Shown here: positions 12,227 through 25,030 of the stretch, in pieces | Position numbering within the stretch: position 1 is the stretch's first letter | Layout: each line of letters starts with the position of its first letter | DNA from: Ficedula albicollis | Taxonomy: Eukaryota; Chordata; Aves; Passeriformes; Muscicapidae | Length of the DNA: 64,000 nucleotides | Assembly: GCF_000247815.1 (NCBI RefSeq) | Contig: NC_021681.1 | Coordinates: 13,206,013 to 13,270,012 of the forward strand | Direction: 5' to 3' | Notes under the pieces: model-generated | The model's input: only the letters and a program-made list of their open reading frames with translations | Databases searched by the model: none | What the model was told of the DNA's origin: nothing | Translations under genes and position numbers: made by a program

Positions 12227-14483
12227 CATGCAGGAACGTAGGGCAGTGTGTCCTCCTCATGCTTTCAGCTTCTCAACAAATCCATGGAGTAGATCCCCAG
12301 GTGAACTCAAGTTTGGAACCCCATAGTTGATCATGATCCTTGCAGAAGGAGGAAATGTTGAAGACAAGTGAAGAGAGGAATCCTTTATCCTGATCCTTAT
12401 TCCTGCTGAGCAGTGAGCTGAATATCCCAGGCAACTAGTAGAGCAAAGGTAGGAAAAACCCATCTCTTGTCGATGGCACGAGGCCTTATCTTCCACAGCT
12501 GGGACTCCAGGACTGTTTGATTGGTGCTTAGAGTTACAAAATCAGGTTAATACATTTTCAGCCTGATGCTTTAAACCTTTTGTCTGTGTGCTGTATTATT
12601 ATTCCCCTCAAAATCTGGTTCACAAGATTGCATTTCATTTTTATTTTTTAACCACTTTGAGGGTAAAACAGAAATTTCGAAGCAGAGAATATTTTTATTT
12701 GCCCAGATTTTTTCAGTGCTCATGAGGAACAGTTACAAAAGTACAACTTTTGTTGCTACGGACTTGATATATTGATATATTTTTTTCAAGAACTGAAACT
12801 TGGAAGGTTGGTGGTGTTTTTACCATAGGAATTTAAACTATCATTTGCATGGACATGTCACTACAGAATTTTTTAAAGTAGATTTATGTCGCCCTATGGG
12901 GCTTAAGGGGGTAGTGATTATTATACACTGAGAAATGTGCATTTAGCTTACAAAACCAATGTCCCACAGAGGTGACCACTCTAGAAAGACCAGCAACATC
13001 ACTTAAGTAAATTGAATTTGAAGTACTGTCCTGTCACTTCATGCCTCTAGGCCAATCACTCACTGGTGGAGACATCCTAGTTTTGGATTAAACCAGCTCA
13101 ACCATGCAAACTGTAGCCACTGCATGGGAATGAGCATCTGGGATTGACAGATCACAGATCATGGCAATAGAGGCCACAAGTCCAATGACATGATTTTTAT
13201 TTAGAGCAAAATCCTAGTGGCATTTTGGTAGAATTCAATCTTCAGTAAATATTTATCGGAATAAACCCAGGGGGATGTATGCTGATCTCATTTGCCTTCC
13301 TTGCAACTTAGAAGTGGCAATGGAATTCTACTGATGAAAATCAGAATCATTTCCTATGGCTGAATGCAAAAACTGGTGTGATAAAATGAAAACAATCACA
13401 TTGCCAGGCACAGCACACATAGGCATAATAAGGTCTCAAATTTTGTGTTCAGTGTTCCTGGGGATTTTGATTTCCTCTTTCTACTGGTGTTTCTAACTAA
13501 AAGTGAGGAGTGCAAAATACACAATATGAAAAGCCCATTAAGTGGCTGATGGTCATTTCTCCATGACTGGTGAGAAGAGAGAGGTTTGCAGAGCAGTGGC
13601 ACAACATGGACACAGAGATATTAATTGTGCCTGGCCTTCCAAGCGTCAGCATGGAAAAGGCACAGCACCCAGTCACTTTGAGCTGTTCTCTTCTTTTTGG
13701 TTTTCTAAAAGCATGAAAATCAGCAGGACACAGTACTTGAATTGAAGACTTCTTAATAAAGCCTTCTTACTAGGAGCTTTTTTGTGACCAGCTGAGATGG
13801 TTCAACCAACTCTAGCTCCATCTCTAGTAACTTCTAGTTGATTGGAATCTACCAATACATGCTATAATTAAAGAAGTCAATTAATAGCGATTTGAAGTCT
13901 GACAGTTTGCACAGCCGTGATAATAATCTCATACTCACAGGCCTCCCTGTACTTCTACACCAGTTTTGTTTCCACCTTTTTACATTAAACACAAAAATAT
14001 TTTCAGTAAACATCAATGCTAAATGCTATTCTATTTAAATGGACATAAATTATTCAACTACTACAATTATTGCAAAAATGCAACTTTTAATTTGGGGAGA
14101 AAAAAAACCTTAATTGCTATATTCAGTAACTATTCTTCCATACTCACAATGGACTTAGAAGAGAACAGCAAAGAACTGAAGAATCCTGTTGCCAAACACA
14201 GCCCTTAAATTACCAGCTTGTCTGTGGAGCTTTTTACTTTAATGCACTTAGGGGGAATAGCTCATCACTAATGATTTGGAAACACAGATCACATAAATCC
14301 TCAACTCAAAGTTGAGCAGTATGCCGAGTCTTAATACACAAGTTATGTCTTCTTCCTCTAATACATATACAGATTTAAAATAAAAATAATATTAATAACA
14401 CCAAAATACCATGTCATGTGCAATGGTTTCCCTACAAACTCTATCACCTGTTTATCTCTCACCCTGAGTACTAACGCTAAATT
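12227..14483. other. Unique non-coding sequence
   Basis: Nothing specific is recognisable. Open frames at 12257-12496 and 13396-13602 (minus) and 13542-13745 (plus) lack motifs and neighbouring signals. The stretch is AT-rich with scattered short homopolymers. Confidence 0.55.
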
Positions 14484-14512
14484 GGGCCTCATGAATTATT
14501 CATGAGGGGCCC
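14484..14512. other. Strong short hairpin / near-perfect palindrome
   Basis: CCTCATGAAT and ATTCATGAGG face each other across a single central T. The pairing continues outward as GGGCC against GGCCC if two extra G on the right arm bulge out. It stands in AT-rich sequence with TAAT motifs around it. It could be a bound regulatory site, an RNA hairpin in an intronic transcript, or chance. Confidence 0.6.
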
Positions 14513-15314
14513 TTTAATGGGATCATTTTTCCTGGCTAGCACTGACACTAATGCTAAGAAAAATCTCTTGACATTAATCTTGGGTTGAAGAAAGCCCCAA
14601 ATACCTAGTTTTCTTCTGAATGCTCCCTTTCCTCCTATTTAACACATTGCAGAAACCAGTCATTCTATGTCTCTGTTATGCATGAGTGTGGGCATGGGAG
14701 GGTAGAAGGGACGATACAAGGTCGGAGAGGGAATTTGTAGCATTATGATTTTCACATTGAGAACTCTAGGGTCTGGTCCAGCTCACATTAAATTTAAATG
14801 AAAGTTTCCTTTTCTTTTTTTTTGGTAGATGCATATTCGCTCTAGAAGGAGATGGGAATATCTGTTGAAAAAGACAAGCAAACTATGGATCTCTAACTGC
14901 ATTATTTATCTAAACTGTCTAGAATTGATGAATCCTTTTTTTTTCTGCATTAGTTTATAGCTATTCTGATGATTAAGTGATTTAGGGTGTTTTTCAGGGC
15001 TGATTACAAGAGTAATGGACTCTGGTCTTGCAGTTGCAAATATGACTCTTTTCAGAACCACAAAAAGCCAGAAGCACGTTTTGGCACATCCTAAAGACAG
15101 AGTTGTTTTTCGTTTCTGCACTAAGAAGACTCCTGTAAAATATTATCCAAATTACAATCCCTCCCCTGAAGAAAAATGTCTTTAAATGTCCTAGAGAATA
15201 GTGAATTGCAGTCTAAAATGTAGCTTGTTGGTAAGTGCTGTATAACGGGAATCCCTCCACACACACTCTTTGGTCATATCATAAAACTACTCATTGCCTC
15301 ATTTTTCTGAACCA
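14513..15314. other. Unique non-coding sequence
   Basis: No gene or repeat family is recognised. A 71-residue minus-strand frame at 14906-15121 has no signature. Confidence 0.55.
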
Positions 15315-15408
15315 AAATACCTGAAAAGCAATACATTTATTTTTTTTTTTTCAGTTGTAGCTTAAATACCTGAAAAGCAATACATTTATTTTTTTTCAGT
15401 TGTAGCTT
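15315..15408 (+). repeat. 49-bp tandem duplication with T-run length change
   Basis: The unit AAATACCTGAAAAGCAATAC, then a T-rich run and CAGTTGTAGCTT, begins at 15315 and again at 15364. The second copy has a T-run shorter by about four bases and is otherwise the same in the parts compared. Confidence 0.93.
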
Positions 15409-17011
15409 TCTGACATCTATAATGGTTTTGTGTCTAAATCTGACAACATTTGTAACAAACTGAAGTGACTGTTACTGCTGGAATGTCCTGGAGGCTTTTT
15501 CTGTCGGAGGAGATGACAGTAACTTTTCCCATGCAGATTAAGCTGGTGTTTACAGATTTGCCTTGGGTGTGCATTTTTATCCAGCTGTGATCAAGTAGCA
15601 CTGCCTGATGAGTGCCAGACAGATCTCCTGATACGAAGGGCTTACATGCCCATCACTCGTGTGCAGAACATGGTTCTAATCTGGACATCACAACAAAGTT
15701 CAGTTATTGTTTGATTTTTATTTTCCCTTCATTTTTACACTAAGGCAGAATACTCAAATGAGAAAAGCTTTGCCGTTTGAAAATCTTGCCATTTGACAGA
15801 AACTAGCGTTATGTGGATTTAAAGTTATTTTTGTTCAGCCTTTCAGTTCCCTACACTGAGCTCTAACAGGATTTAAAAACAATTAGAAGTGGAGTGGGTG
15901 GTTTTACAATTGAGAATTTAGGATTTCATTATTTCCTTCCTTTTTTTTTCTCAACGAATATATTTCTTTTGCATGTTCTAATAATCTGAAATATGGCAAA
16001 ATAAAGGCTCAATAACTTTTTCCCATCTATGAAAGTGTGATGTCAAGAGGTTGTTTGTCTTTGTGGGACCTGAAGCTATACACACATTACAGTGTGGTAC
16101 TTTGAAAGTAACAGTGGTTGCATACTGCTTTCTCAGAACTCCTTGCAATTAAAGCTTTAAGAAGTTCTGTTTCCTAATATCTGATTCCCTGTTTGGAACC
16201 TCTAATACATGAAAAGATAAGAGAAAAGCCTTTGAATTTGAACTTAAAAGATATTTCTAAACATTAGCAATATTAACATCACCTAAAGTACTAGCAACTT
16301 ATTTCACATCTGTTGGATGGTTTAAAGCTGTATAAGGAGTACTTAAACTTGTGGGGCAAATTCAGCTTTTTTTATCAGAATTTCCACTTCTTTCCAAGAC
16401 CAATTGATCCATATTTATATCATGTATAAATTGTGTAAATATCATGCGAAAATAACATTTGCCATTCCGCTTCCTGTTTACTTCAAAATGCCACACAATT
16501 TGCAGATCTTTCCTGCTCTAATATTAATTTCAGTACAGGAAAGTATTAAGATCCCTCATCCCATCCATAGCCAGCTCTGTATAAATTTATTATCCTCACA
16601 AATTGCAAGGCAGCTTTTTCCAGAAGCCAGCATGAGGAGCTACACATAAAAAAAAAACCAAAAACAAAACCAAAAAAAGCTACAACCAAATGAAAACAAT
16701 CCCAAAGAATTCAAAAAAATAAATGGTTTCTATGAAGACCTGGCATAGAATATCTTTGTATTTTTTACACAACGTATATTTGTGCTGAGGGCATCAAAGG
16801 TGCAGCAAACACAATTGAAAAAGTGATTCCAGAATCTGGTGCATAAAATCAGTGCTGTCTGAGGAGTGCTATTCTTTTCTGGCTGTGAAATGATCAGATA
16901 CTGGTAAGCCCAGGAGGAGGCTGAGTTAGAAAACCTTTCTGCTCTGGTTACAGGTTCAAATCTGGGCAGGTCCTTGGTGACTGGCAGTCATTACCGTGTG
17001 GTGGTTTTCTG
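15409..17011. other. Unique AT-rich sequence with an A/C-rich simple stretch
   Basis: No gene is recognised. A simple A-rich stretch with C interruptions lies at about 16646-16680. The short plus-strand frame at 16404-16649 has no signature. Confidence 0.5.
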
Positions 17012-17602
17012 GTGACTTGCATGGAATGTATTGCTCCAGACCCAGTGGGCAGATGTCCACATCACAAAAGACCCCACTTCAGTTTGCTGCCTTGGCAGCT
17101 GTACCAGAGGAACCAAGGAATAAAGGGGCATAACCCTCCTCTCTCCCAGCCCTTACTTGCATTAAACTGGCAGGATATTACTGAGGAACCTGCACTTAGA
17201 AACTGCAAGAACAGAGAATACACAACAATTTTACTCACCACTGAGTTCATAAATTACAATGTAAGCAGTCTGCCATGCCAGTTTGAAGTTGCTCTTTTGA
17301 AGGCACCGTTTGAAGCCAGGCCATCCCAGGGGAGTGAGGTGTGCAGCCTCCCAGGTTACTTCCCTGTACACAGGAAAAGTAAGAGCTGCTATAAATGCAA
17401 GCCACGAGCTAAGGATGAAGTTCATGGTTCTTCTCCCATCACTAACTCATCCCTGGGGTCCCTCCTCTGCTTTGCAGAGTGCAGACCAAGCAGGGCACAG
17501 GAATGGAGAGGCTCACTGCAGTGCATCTGCATCCATGCAATAGGATGGGATAACAGGTACAGCCCCAGAAACCTCTTGGAGCCTTTCTCCATAACCAGCT
17601 AA
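17012..17602 (+). other. Longest non-repetitive open frame, 196 codons (status unknown)
   Basis: The frame runs from ATG at 17012 to a stop at 17600-17602 in a locally GC-richer stretch, which lowers the chance of stops. I recognise no domain. The predicted peptide is rich in Ser, Pro, Cys and Leu, has no clear signal peptide or membrane segment, and has no repeats. The minus strand is also partly open (17062-17250 and 17231-17425), which points to composition and not selection. No splice or promoter signal marks it as a gene. It could be a chance frame, an exon of a lineage-specific transcript, or part of an old unrecognised repeat. Confidence 0.12.
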
Positions 17603-17680
17603 ACTCAGCCTGTGTTACACATGTTACCTGTGCAATGTGAATGCATTACATATGTCCATGTGCATATGTTTATATGCAGA

Positions 17681-17808
17681 TATGTGCTTTCTCATTGGCT
17701 GACAACAATTTGGCTGTTTTATAAAACTTGAAACTTAGTTCGTATATGTGCTTTCTCATTGGCTGACAACAATTTGGCTCTTTTATAAAACTTGAAACTT
17801 AGTTCGTA
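17681..17808 (+). repeat. 64-bp tandem duplication with ATTGG and TATAAAA motifs
   Basis: Copy 1 is 17681-17744 and copy 2 is 17745-17808. The one difference I noted is TTTGGCTGTTTT against TTTGGCTCTTTT. Each unit holds CTCATTGGCTGACAACAATT (an inverted CCAAT box) followed about 25 bp later by TTTATAAAAC, a TATA-like box. That spacing resembles a core promoter, but no transcript start or gene is visible downstream. Confidence 0.94.
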
Positions 17809-20800
17809 TATTTTTTAAAAGAGTTTAATAATTTTAATATACCAGCCAACCATTAGCTCATGGAACGCCTATAGATTTTTGATACTCAGCTTTAACTTGC
17901 CAAGTTCTAATAGTCATTAAACTTTAAGGAAAAAAATTATAATCAGATTTTGAGAATCACTAAGCTGTTCTTTGACTACAGTTAGGGAATACAGAGAGCT
18001 GGAAGACTGCTTTCCTGGGACTTGTTTTTCTGGGTGTACTGAAATTCAGTATTGTGCAGCCACAATTGTACTTCTTTAAATGGACAATAACACTTACAGG
18101 CCAGATTTTAAATGACCTGTGGTTAGTTGCATAAACACATTAAAAACTGGCTTTAAATTTCATCAGTATAGAATTTTATTCTACCTCAGAGTAACAAATT
18201 CAAGAAAGTTGCTCAAGCAGCCTTAAATTTTTTTCATGACTTTTTTTTGCTACTGCAATGTTACCAGTTTGGATCCCCATTCATGTTAAAATGTAGATGA
18301 ACGTTTTTGAGCCACTTTCTCAGCTGATATAATACACAAAGCTCAAATAATGGGAGATTTAGCTCTGAAAAATAGTTATATAGTTATATATTGCTGTCTG
18401 ATTTACACAAAATCTACCTATTGGAGCTAATCAGATGTACCATTCAGATAAGGATCTGTTCAAAATCATTATTTTTTTTTAAAGTGTCAGAAGCATGACA
18501 GAAGAGCATATATTTAATTCATTTATTTCTTCATCCATTTCAATGAACATTGGATTTTATCCTTTTGTGCACAAAAATAAATCATCACAGAGACTTTTTA
18601 TAGCATTTATTGATTTGGAAGGATTTGCTATACAATTTAATTTTGATTTTTCTGGGGAAGATGTGTTTTTTAGCAGTCACCTGTCTATTATTCACTTAGC
18701 TAGGTGCCTGTATGAGCTTTGCACGTTTAAAAATCCCTTTCAGGAGACTTAATTTTCACCTGCTCGTGCAGTAGTTGGCAGCTCCCTGTTCTTCTTCACA
18801 GTCCTGACAATAAACCAAGAATCCCAGTACTCATTTCATTACAAACATTTTGTAAGCATCTCATAAAGATTACTTCTGAACACAACAGTCAGGACTGGAT
18901 ATGAGCTGCTTTTCTCTGCAATGAAAGGCTGGTGTCCGATCAAATGAGCCATCCAGGCCCTAAAAAGGCTTTTAAAAAAAATAGTTTTAATCTCTTCATT
19001 GTCTGACTTCACGGCATGGTAGTGCTGCCCTTAAATAAAACTTACATAAAAATGGTTAGTACAGCTGGTCAGAAAATGTGCTTGAAGTTTAGAATCACAT
19101 ATCATTGTTTATACAGATGACTATTTGGGATAGACTTCAATAGAATCTGACTTTACTAGCAAAGGAGAAGGCTTTGGCAATAGCATAGGGTGATCAGCAA
19201 CAGCAACTCATATTTTCCAACTGAGATCAATGTGGACTTTAATCCATTAATGCAGACCTAAATATCACCAGACAGATATGAATAGATGACAGTGAAAATG
19301 TGAGAAATAAAAGTCTGGAGTAGTCAGATTTAAGAGAGTTGTTTCATATTCGAATTCATTTTAGTACTCTACAGGAAAGCAGCCTGTTTCTAGATTTTCA
19401 ATTAACATACCCTAGATATGAACTGAAAACCCTTCTTTTCTACTAATACAGATGCTTTTTTGTTCACCCATTTTGAGCCTGTGTTCACAGAATTAGATTT
19501 TTACAAAATCCTTGGAAACATGTTAGCAATACATTTTTTTGAAATGTCAAGGAATGGGTTTGTTTGGAATGTAAAGCTGCCCACAAACACTCAGATGCCA
19601 ATTTAGATATTTAGATACTTACGGCAGGCTGGGGAGAGAGGAGAGGAAAACCCCAAAACAACAAGAACACCACTCAAATTGAAAAAGCTCGCAGCTCTGT
19701 GCTATTAAATTAAACTAAAAATAAAGATGATGGCAGTATCTGCAAGCAATTTGGGTGGTCAAAAAACAATGGTGCCCTCTGGTTGAAAACAGTGTTTAGT
19801 ATTTTCACTGTTCTTACTTGTCACAATAAATTTGGACAGAGTTCCTATTTCCTGAATTGACTGAAGCTTTTCATTCTTTAAATTTCTAATGTGTTATGTC
19901 ACATCTTATTGTATTTAATGGTGTCACTTTGCATTATTTTGCATCGTCTCCGAAGTTGATGAAACACAACACAACAGCACATGACAAAAAGAAATAAGCT
20001 GTTGGTTACACAGACTAAATGTTATAATTCAATATTTGTCAGATGCAGCAGTCATTACAAATAATCTCTAACTTTCAATAGCTGTAGCTCCTTAGTTAGT
20101 GAGAAACTTGTTTAAATTACTAATTTAGCATAAAGGAAGGATCCTTTCCTGGGAATCACAGGATTGTCAGTATTTACTCAATATCAGAGTGTGCTGCTGC
20201 TGCTTCTCAACCCCTGCATTGCTAATTTGAAACACTAGAATGAGATTTGAGACATACTAGGGAGAGAATTTCTCGGGATGAAATAAGAGTATCCATTTGA
20301 GACTGCATTAATGGTGCAATATGACTGTTTTGATTTTATACCACAAGTACAGCACAGAACCCTGGGACAATTTCCACTTGTTATGACTGAGTCACATCAC
20401 TCAACAGAGAGAGAACTGAGGGCTCCCTCTTCCACCAGTTATTCTTGTTGATAGCAATGACATAAAACTGAGGAATTATAACCTCTCAATTGTTAAGATA
20501 AGAAAATATGTATATTCTGAGAAATGAACCAACTTATTGTTATAAAATATTAGAGTCTGTAATCCTCACAAGATTCCTATCAGTATTGCAAGTATAATTC
20601 TTCTCTGAGAAGGAACTACATGAATATAAGAACTTAATAACAATAATATTAAGTCATGTTAAAAATGGTTTGGCTGATGTATTTATCTCTAAATTTGAAA
20701 TTACTTGAGGAACTTACAAGAATGCATGCAAATTATATTGAACAGGAACAAAAAGACAAAAATTAGAGACTGTCTTTCAGTGAAGTTCTTACTTCTAAAT

Positions 20801-21680
20801 GTCTTTTTCTGAGTGGATGGGACTCAAGTGCATATTTTCTGTACTACTATATTCTTCTTTTAGCTTTTTTGCTTTGCAAAAAATACAACGAATTTTTTGT
20901 AAAGAAACAGCCATTTTATTTCTGCTTCATTCCATTGTTCTGGTTATTGCTGTTTGCCTCTCCAGAAAGAAGAGAATGGATAGCTAAAGATATCATCTAA
21001 TATTTTTTTATGTCAAGGAGGTTGTGCTATAAAATATATACCCGCAAGTACAACTGAGAATGTACCAGAAAATACAGTCAGCCAAGGAAAGGACTGTAAG
21101 CAAGGCTGCCTGAAAAATAGGGCACAGGGCTGACCAGGAGTCATCAGGTTCAAGCATGTGCTGGGACATGAATCACATCACAAGCCCAGCAAATAAATCT
21201 GTCTCGCTCTGTGTTTACTCCCACACTCCTTTCCCCCATTTCTTGTCCGAATGTATTCATAGCCACTTTAAGTCCATTTGTTCTCATGTCAAAATTATTG
21301 TGTGAATTCAAGATCTTTCTCTTCTCCCTGGTGTTTACCTCTTTGTATACTTAGAGATAGCAATTTTTACCTCTCCAGCCTCTGTTTTGCTGGGCACAGC
21401 TTCTTTCAGACAGGCCATCCTTTCCTCTGATCATCATACTAGTCAGCATACCTTCGCAGCTGTTAAAAATCCCAGAACCTTTTTGCACCTTAATTTGCAC
21501 CTTAACCATAGGGGTTTGGAATTTAAGGTGATGTCTAACAAGCACCTTGGTCACTGACATAAATACTCTCCTAGCTTCATTAAAAATATTTTACTCAATA
21601 TATCTCCAAACTATGTTTTCCTTTTCTGTGCACTGGTAGTTCATAGTAATTCTGTGATTGACTGTTACAACTAGGTGGTT
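17809..21680. other. Unique AT-rich non-coding sequence
   Basis: I see no gene and no recognised repeat. Open frames (18495-18752 and 20799-20987 plus, 21351-21560 minus) are short and featureless. Confidence 0.55.
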
Positions 21681-21689
21681 TTTCTTTCT

Positions 21690-22572
21690 GTCACTTCCCA
21701 CTGATGAGCCTACAGTTCATAGCTGGTTCTTTTCATTAGTCCTTAAGTGCATGACCTTGCAGCGCACGACCTTAAATTCCATCCCATTTCTACTTCCCCA
21801 GTCTTCAAGGTCATTTAATTCTTCCTGTATAATATTCCAATCCTCCTCTGTATTCATGACATCTCCCAGTTTTGTATCATCAGCAAATTAATTAGTACAC
21901 TCCTACTTTTTCTGCCTAGGCCATTAAGGAAAATATTAAATAAAATTAATCCCCAGACCAATCCTAAAGGAACTCTACAAGCAACTTTCCTCCAGGGAGA
22001 GAGAGAAATCCTTTCAACATAACTCACTCTTGTCTCTTGTTCAGTCACTTTACGTATCTTACAGTCCTGATACTTGCTCTTATCTTTTTCAATTTAACTA
22101 ATAATTCCCCATGTAGTAATGTATCAAATGCTTTACTGAGGAGCAGAAAGGTTGAATCTATTGCATTTGCTTTATCTCGACAATCAAGTTGTCATTAAAA
22201 TAAAAGGGGCGAGATAACAAGTTTATCGAAATGAGTTCTAAAAAAATAAATTCATGTTTTACTTTATCTCATTTTCCCATTTTGATTTTTTTTTTTATTA
22301 TCGAAATCTTAATTTAGATTTTTGGTCACACCTAGATGGCATTTAATTTCTATTCTGTCCTTAGTGCACAGCGATTCTCTTGGTTATTTTCTCCTCATAT
22401 GACTGAGAAAGCTTTTGCTATCTGTTTAATTTGGTTTGCAAGGTCTGATTCTGCTAAGAAGCACCTTTCTTTGCTAAGCTGTTCTTACCCTGCCTTCATT
22501 TCTTGGCAGGCTTCTATTATTTCCCATACACTGTCTGAAGTCGTAATTCCCATACACTGTCTGAAGTCATAA
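21690..22572 (-). mobile_element. Old CR1/L3-like LINE relic, reverse transcriptase region
   Basis: Read on the minus strand, this is a decayed LINE ORF2. From 5' to 3' in the element, a pre-RT stretch (about 22330-22520) resembles the same part of sauropsid CR1/L3-type elements. Next comes SKAFDTLLHGELLVKL at about 22092-22142, matching the RT motif A region (family form KAFDT). Then comes LILFNIFLNGL in the frame 21854-22048, matching the family LFNIFINDL. The FADDTKLG catalytic box follows, its FADDTK part at 21870-21887. The catalytic Asp pair is still present, but the box lies in a different frame from LFNIFLNGL, so at least one frameshift separates them, and several stops interrupt the rest. 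Both ends of the original element are missing or too diverged to see. A 26-bp tandem duplication lies inside it at 22521-22572. The borders are approximate. Confidence 0.82.
22521..22572 (+). repeat. 26-bp tandem duplication inside the LINE relic
   Basis: The unit TTCCCATACACTGTCTGAAG followed by TCGTAA or TCATAA is present at 22521-22546 and 22547-22572, with one base difference. It is not part of the usual LINE layout, so it arose after insertion. Confidence 0.9.
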
Positions 22573-24219
22573 TTTATCTGCTAAGGCATATGGTCGGTCT
22601 CATGTCCTCCTGGTTTGAGGTACATTCCTCTTTTCTTAACCAGACTCCAGAAATTCATGTCCTAGGACACTGCCATATCAAATATTAGGAGCCTGCTTTA
22701 TCCTATTATTTGTCTGTGGCTCAGATTAGGATTTTGGCTGTAACCACTATATTACCTGCAACAATTTTTAAGTTGAACACTGCTCATGTGTATTCTGTGA
22801 ATAAAGCAGAGCTTTCTCTAAAGGCTGTCAGTTGATGTCACTTGTCCTTGCAAAGAAAAACACATCTACCTGGACAGGCAAAAGCTCAGAACAATCCCAG
22901 TTGGCAGGAAGCATCTAGCATGCATGTCAGAGAAAGATGACTTCTCATAAAGCTTTCCTAGTGGCATTTGATTTGACACAAACCCCGCAGAGCTCACTCA
23001 GTGAGCCACATTGCAAAGATGCTTCCTTCAGCACATTCTGGAATGTACCAGAATTGGGCATAACTGCTTCATAAAAGTGGGAATAAGCTCTAGGTGCCTT
23101 TGCTTGGGTGGAAAAGGCTGTGAAGGATCTGTAAGAGGTGCAAGCCAAGTATTTCAGGGCAGTGTGGAAGTGTGTTTGCATGGGAGTTGCCAACCAGAAA
23201 TAGGAGTTCTAGAAACAACCACTAATAGCTTTCATCATTAAAATCCACGGGGATTTTCACCTTTGGAATTGTTGTTTCCCCGTGTTTCTGTTTTTCCCCA
23301 TAGTAGTGTTGTCCCTGCTCTCTTGACTGACTCATACATGTCTAAATTGAGCATGTGCACCTACCATTCTCCAGAATTTCCCTCACACAGCTGCTGTCCT
23401 GACTGGTTATGTAAAGTTTCTGTAACTGCTCAAAGGCTGTTCTCTTCCAGCAGTTTCTCTAACTCGATGATGATTTCAGGCTGTTTCTGTAGTCAGAACT
23501 GTCAGCATAAGGCGTATTATGAATGTTCTATGATTCAGAGTTAATATAGCCAAAAATGAGACAATGAATTTTTTTTAAAGGAACCTCCTGAAGGGTTCTT
23601 TTGTTTCTCTTTGCATATTATGACTTTTAAAAAATTTATTCTTGGCTTCCAGTGTTGAAAAAGAGACCCTGCCTATTTACTCCATTTCTTATGCTCTAGA
23701 AAAGCCAGTGCACTACAGGTCAAGGGGAGGGATCTCATAATAAAAATGCAGAATCAGTCTGATTATGCTGGTTAGACCAAATTTTCCATAGTTGTTCCTT
23801 GGTTCCAGCATTGGTCATTGGCTAGAGAGAAGCAGAGACAGTGGCATGCATAAAGCCATTTTTCCTCCTGCACTCCAGAAAAGCAGGACTTATAAAGTTA
23901 CTCAGCTTAGTGTTGCCTCCAGGTCATCTTGTTTAAGCACCACTGATGGACCAAAACTACATTACTTTCCCTTATTGTTTTTTCAGTCCATCTATATTTT
24001 TAACCTCCATAGTTTTCTATAGAAATGAAGTCCACAACTGGCAGCATTTTCTCCATTTTAAACCTTAAAAGCTCATTTGCTGTGGGAGCCTTGCATCTCA
24101 TACTGTGAGAAATAGTGAATGATGATTCCCTGCTCACATTCTGACATAATTCATGTTTTTTCATAGTTTTCTGTCATATCTCTTTTCTGACATGGCTTTT
24201 GCAAGATGAAGACTCCTAA
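22573..24219. other. Non-coding sequence between two LINE relics
   Basis: No gene is recognised. Some of this may be further decayed LINE sequence, since it lies between two relics of similar age and the same orientation, but I cannot match it with confidence. Short frames at 22945-23193 (minus), 23011-23241 and 23263-23544 (plus) have no signature. Confidence 0.45.
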
Positions 24220-24743
24220 TGTACTTGAACTTATATGAAAGCAGTTACATTCTTCCCATCTCCCTTGCAATCCTTTTCCAGCTCTCTTATATCTTTTCAG
24301 ACATTCAAAGATCAGTACTGAACACAGTGTCCAGTTTTATGCAGGAGCTTACCCCTTTTTATTTTTTCCTAATAATGCTTATCAATCAATGTTCAATCTT
24401 GACTATTACTCATGTTTTCAGAGAACCATAGACATTGATTTCAAAACCTCTTACCAGAATATTTTGCAAGCCAGTTTCATATATGCCTAAGACTGTTTTT
24501 CTCCATAAATTAGAATATATCAGTTTCCCAAACATAGACATGTAATGTCACATCCAAGAACTGTCTCTGTGTGTGGCTTCTCCCATTGTCATATGGACAT
24601 ATCCCCGCTCAGATGACTACAGGTGCTTTTTTTCTAGCAACTGGAACACACGCTGAATATCCTATTTTGTTTCTCATTTGGCTAGAAAATATTTCTCCAA
24701 GCCTTCACAGTCAGCTGTAGATCCCTCAACCTTAAACAATTTT

Positions 24744-24986
24744 GTATCATCTGTAAACAATGACAGCTTCTGAATCATCTCCCTCCCTCAATAAATGTTA
24801 TTTACAAATATAAAGAGGTATCATCTGTAAACAATGACAGCTTCTGAATAATCTCCCTCCCTCAATAAATGTTATTTACGAATATAAAGAGAGCAAAAAT
24901 CATCATGTGCTTTATGCTGTAAACAATGACAGCTTCTGAATCATCTCCCTCCCTCAATAAATGTTATTTACAAATATAAAGAGAGC
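24744..24986 (+). repeat. Tandem triplication of a LINE RT segment
   Basis: The unit from GTATCATCTGTAAACAATGA through CTCCCTCCCTCAATAAATG to AATATAAAGAG begins at 24744 and again at 24818 (74 bp). A third, slightly shortened copy begins at 24917. Between copies 2 and 3 is a 20-odd-base spacer. I noted single base differences (TGAATAATC against TGAATCATC, TTTACGAAT against TTTACAAAT). The copies are more alike than the surrounding decayed LINE would suggest, so the duplications are younger than the insertion. Confidence 0.93.
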
Positions 24987-25030
24987 TTTATGAGCAGCCA
25001 CTCATTGTTGTGAAAAAATTTTTTTAAAAA

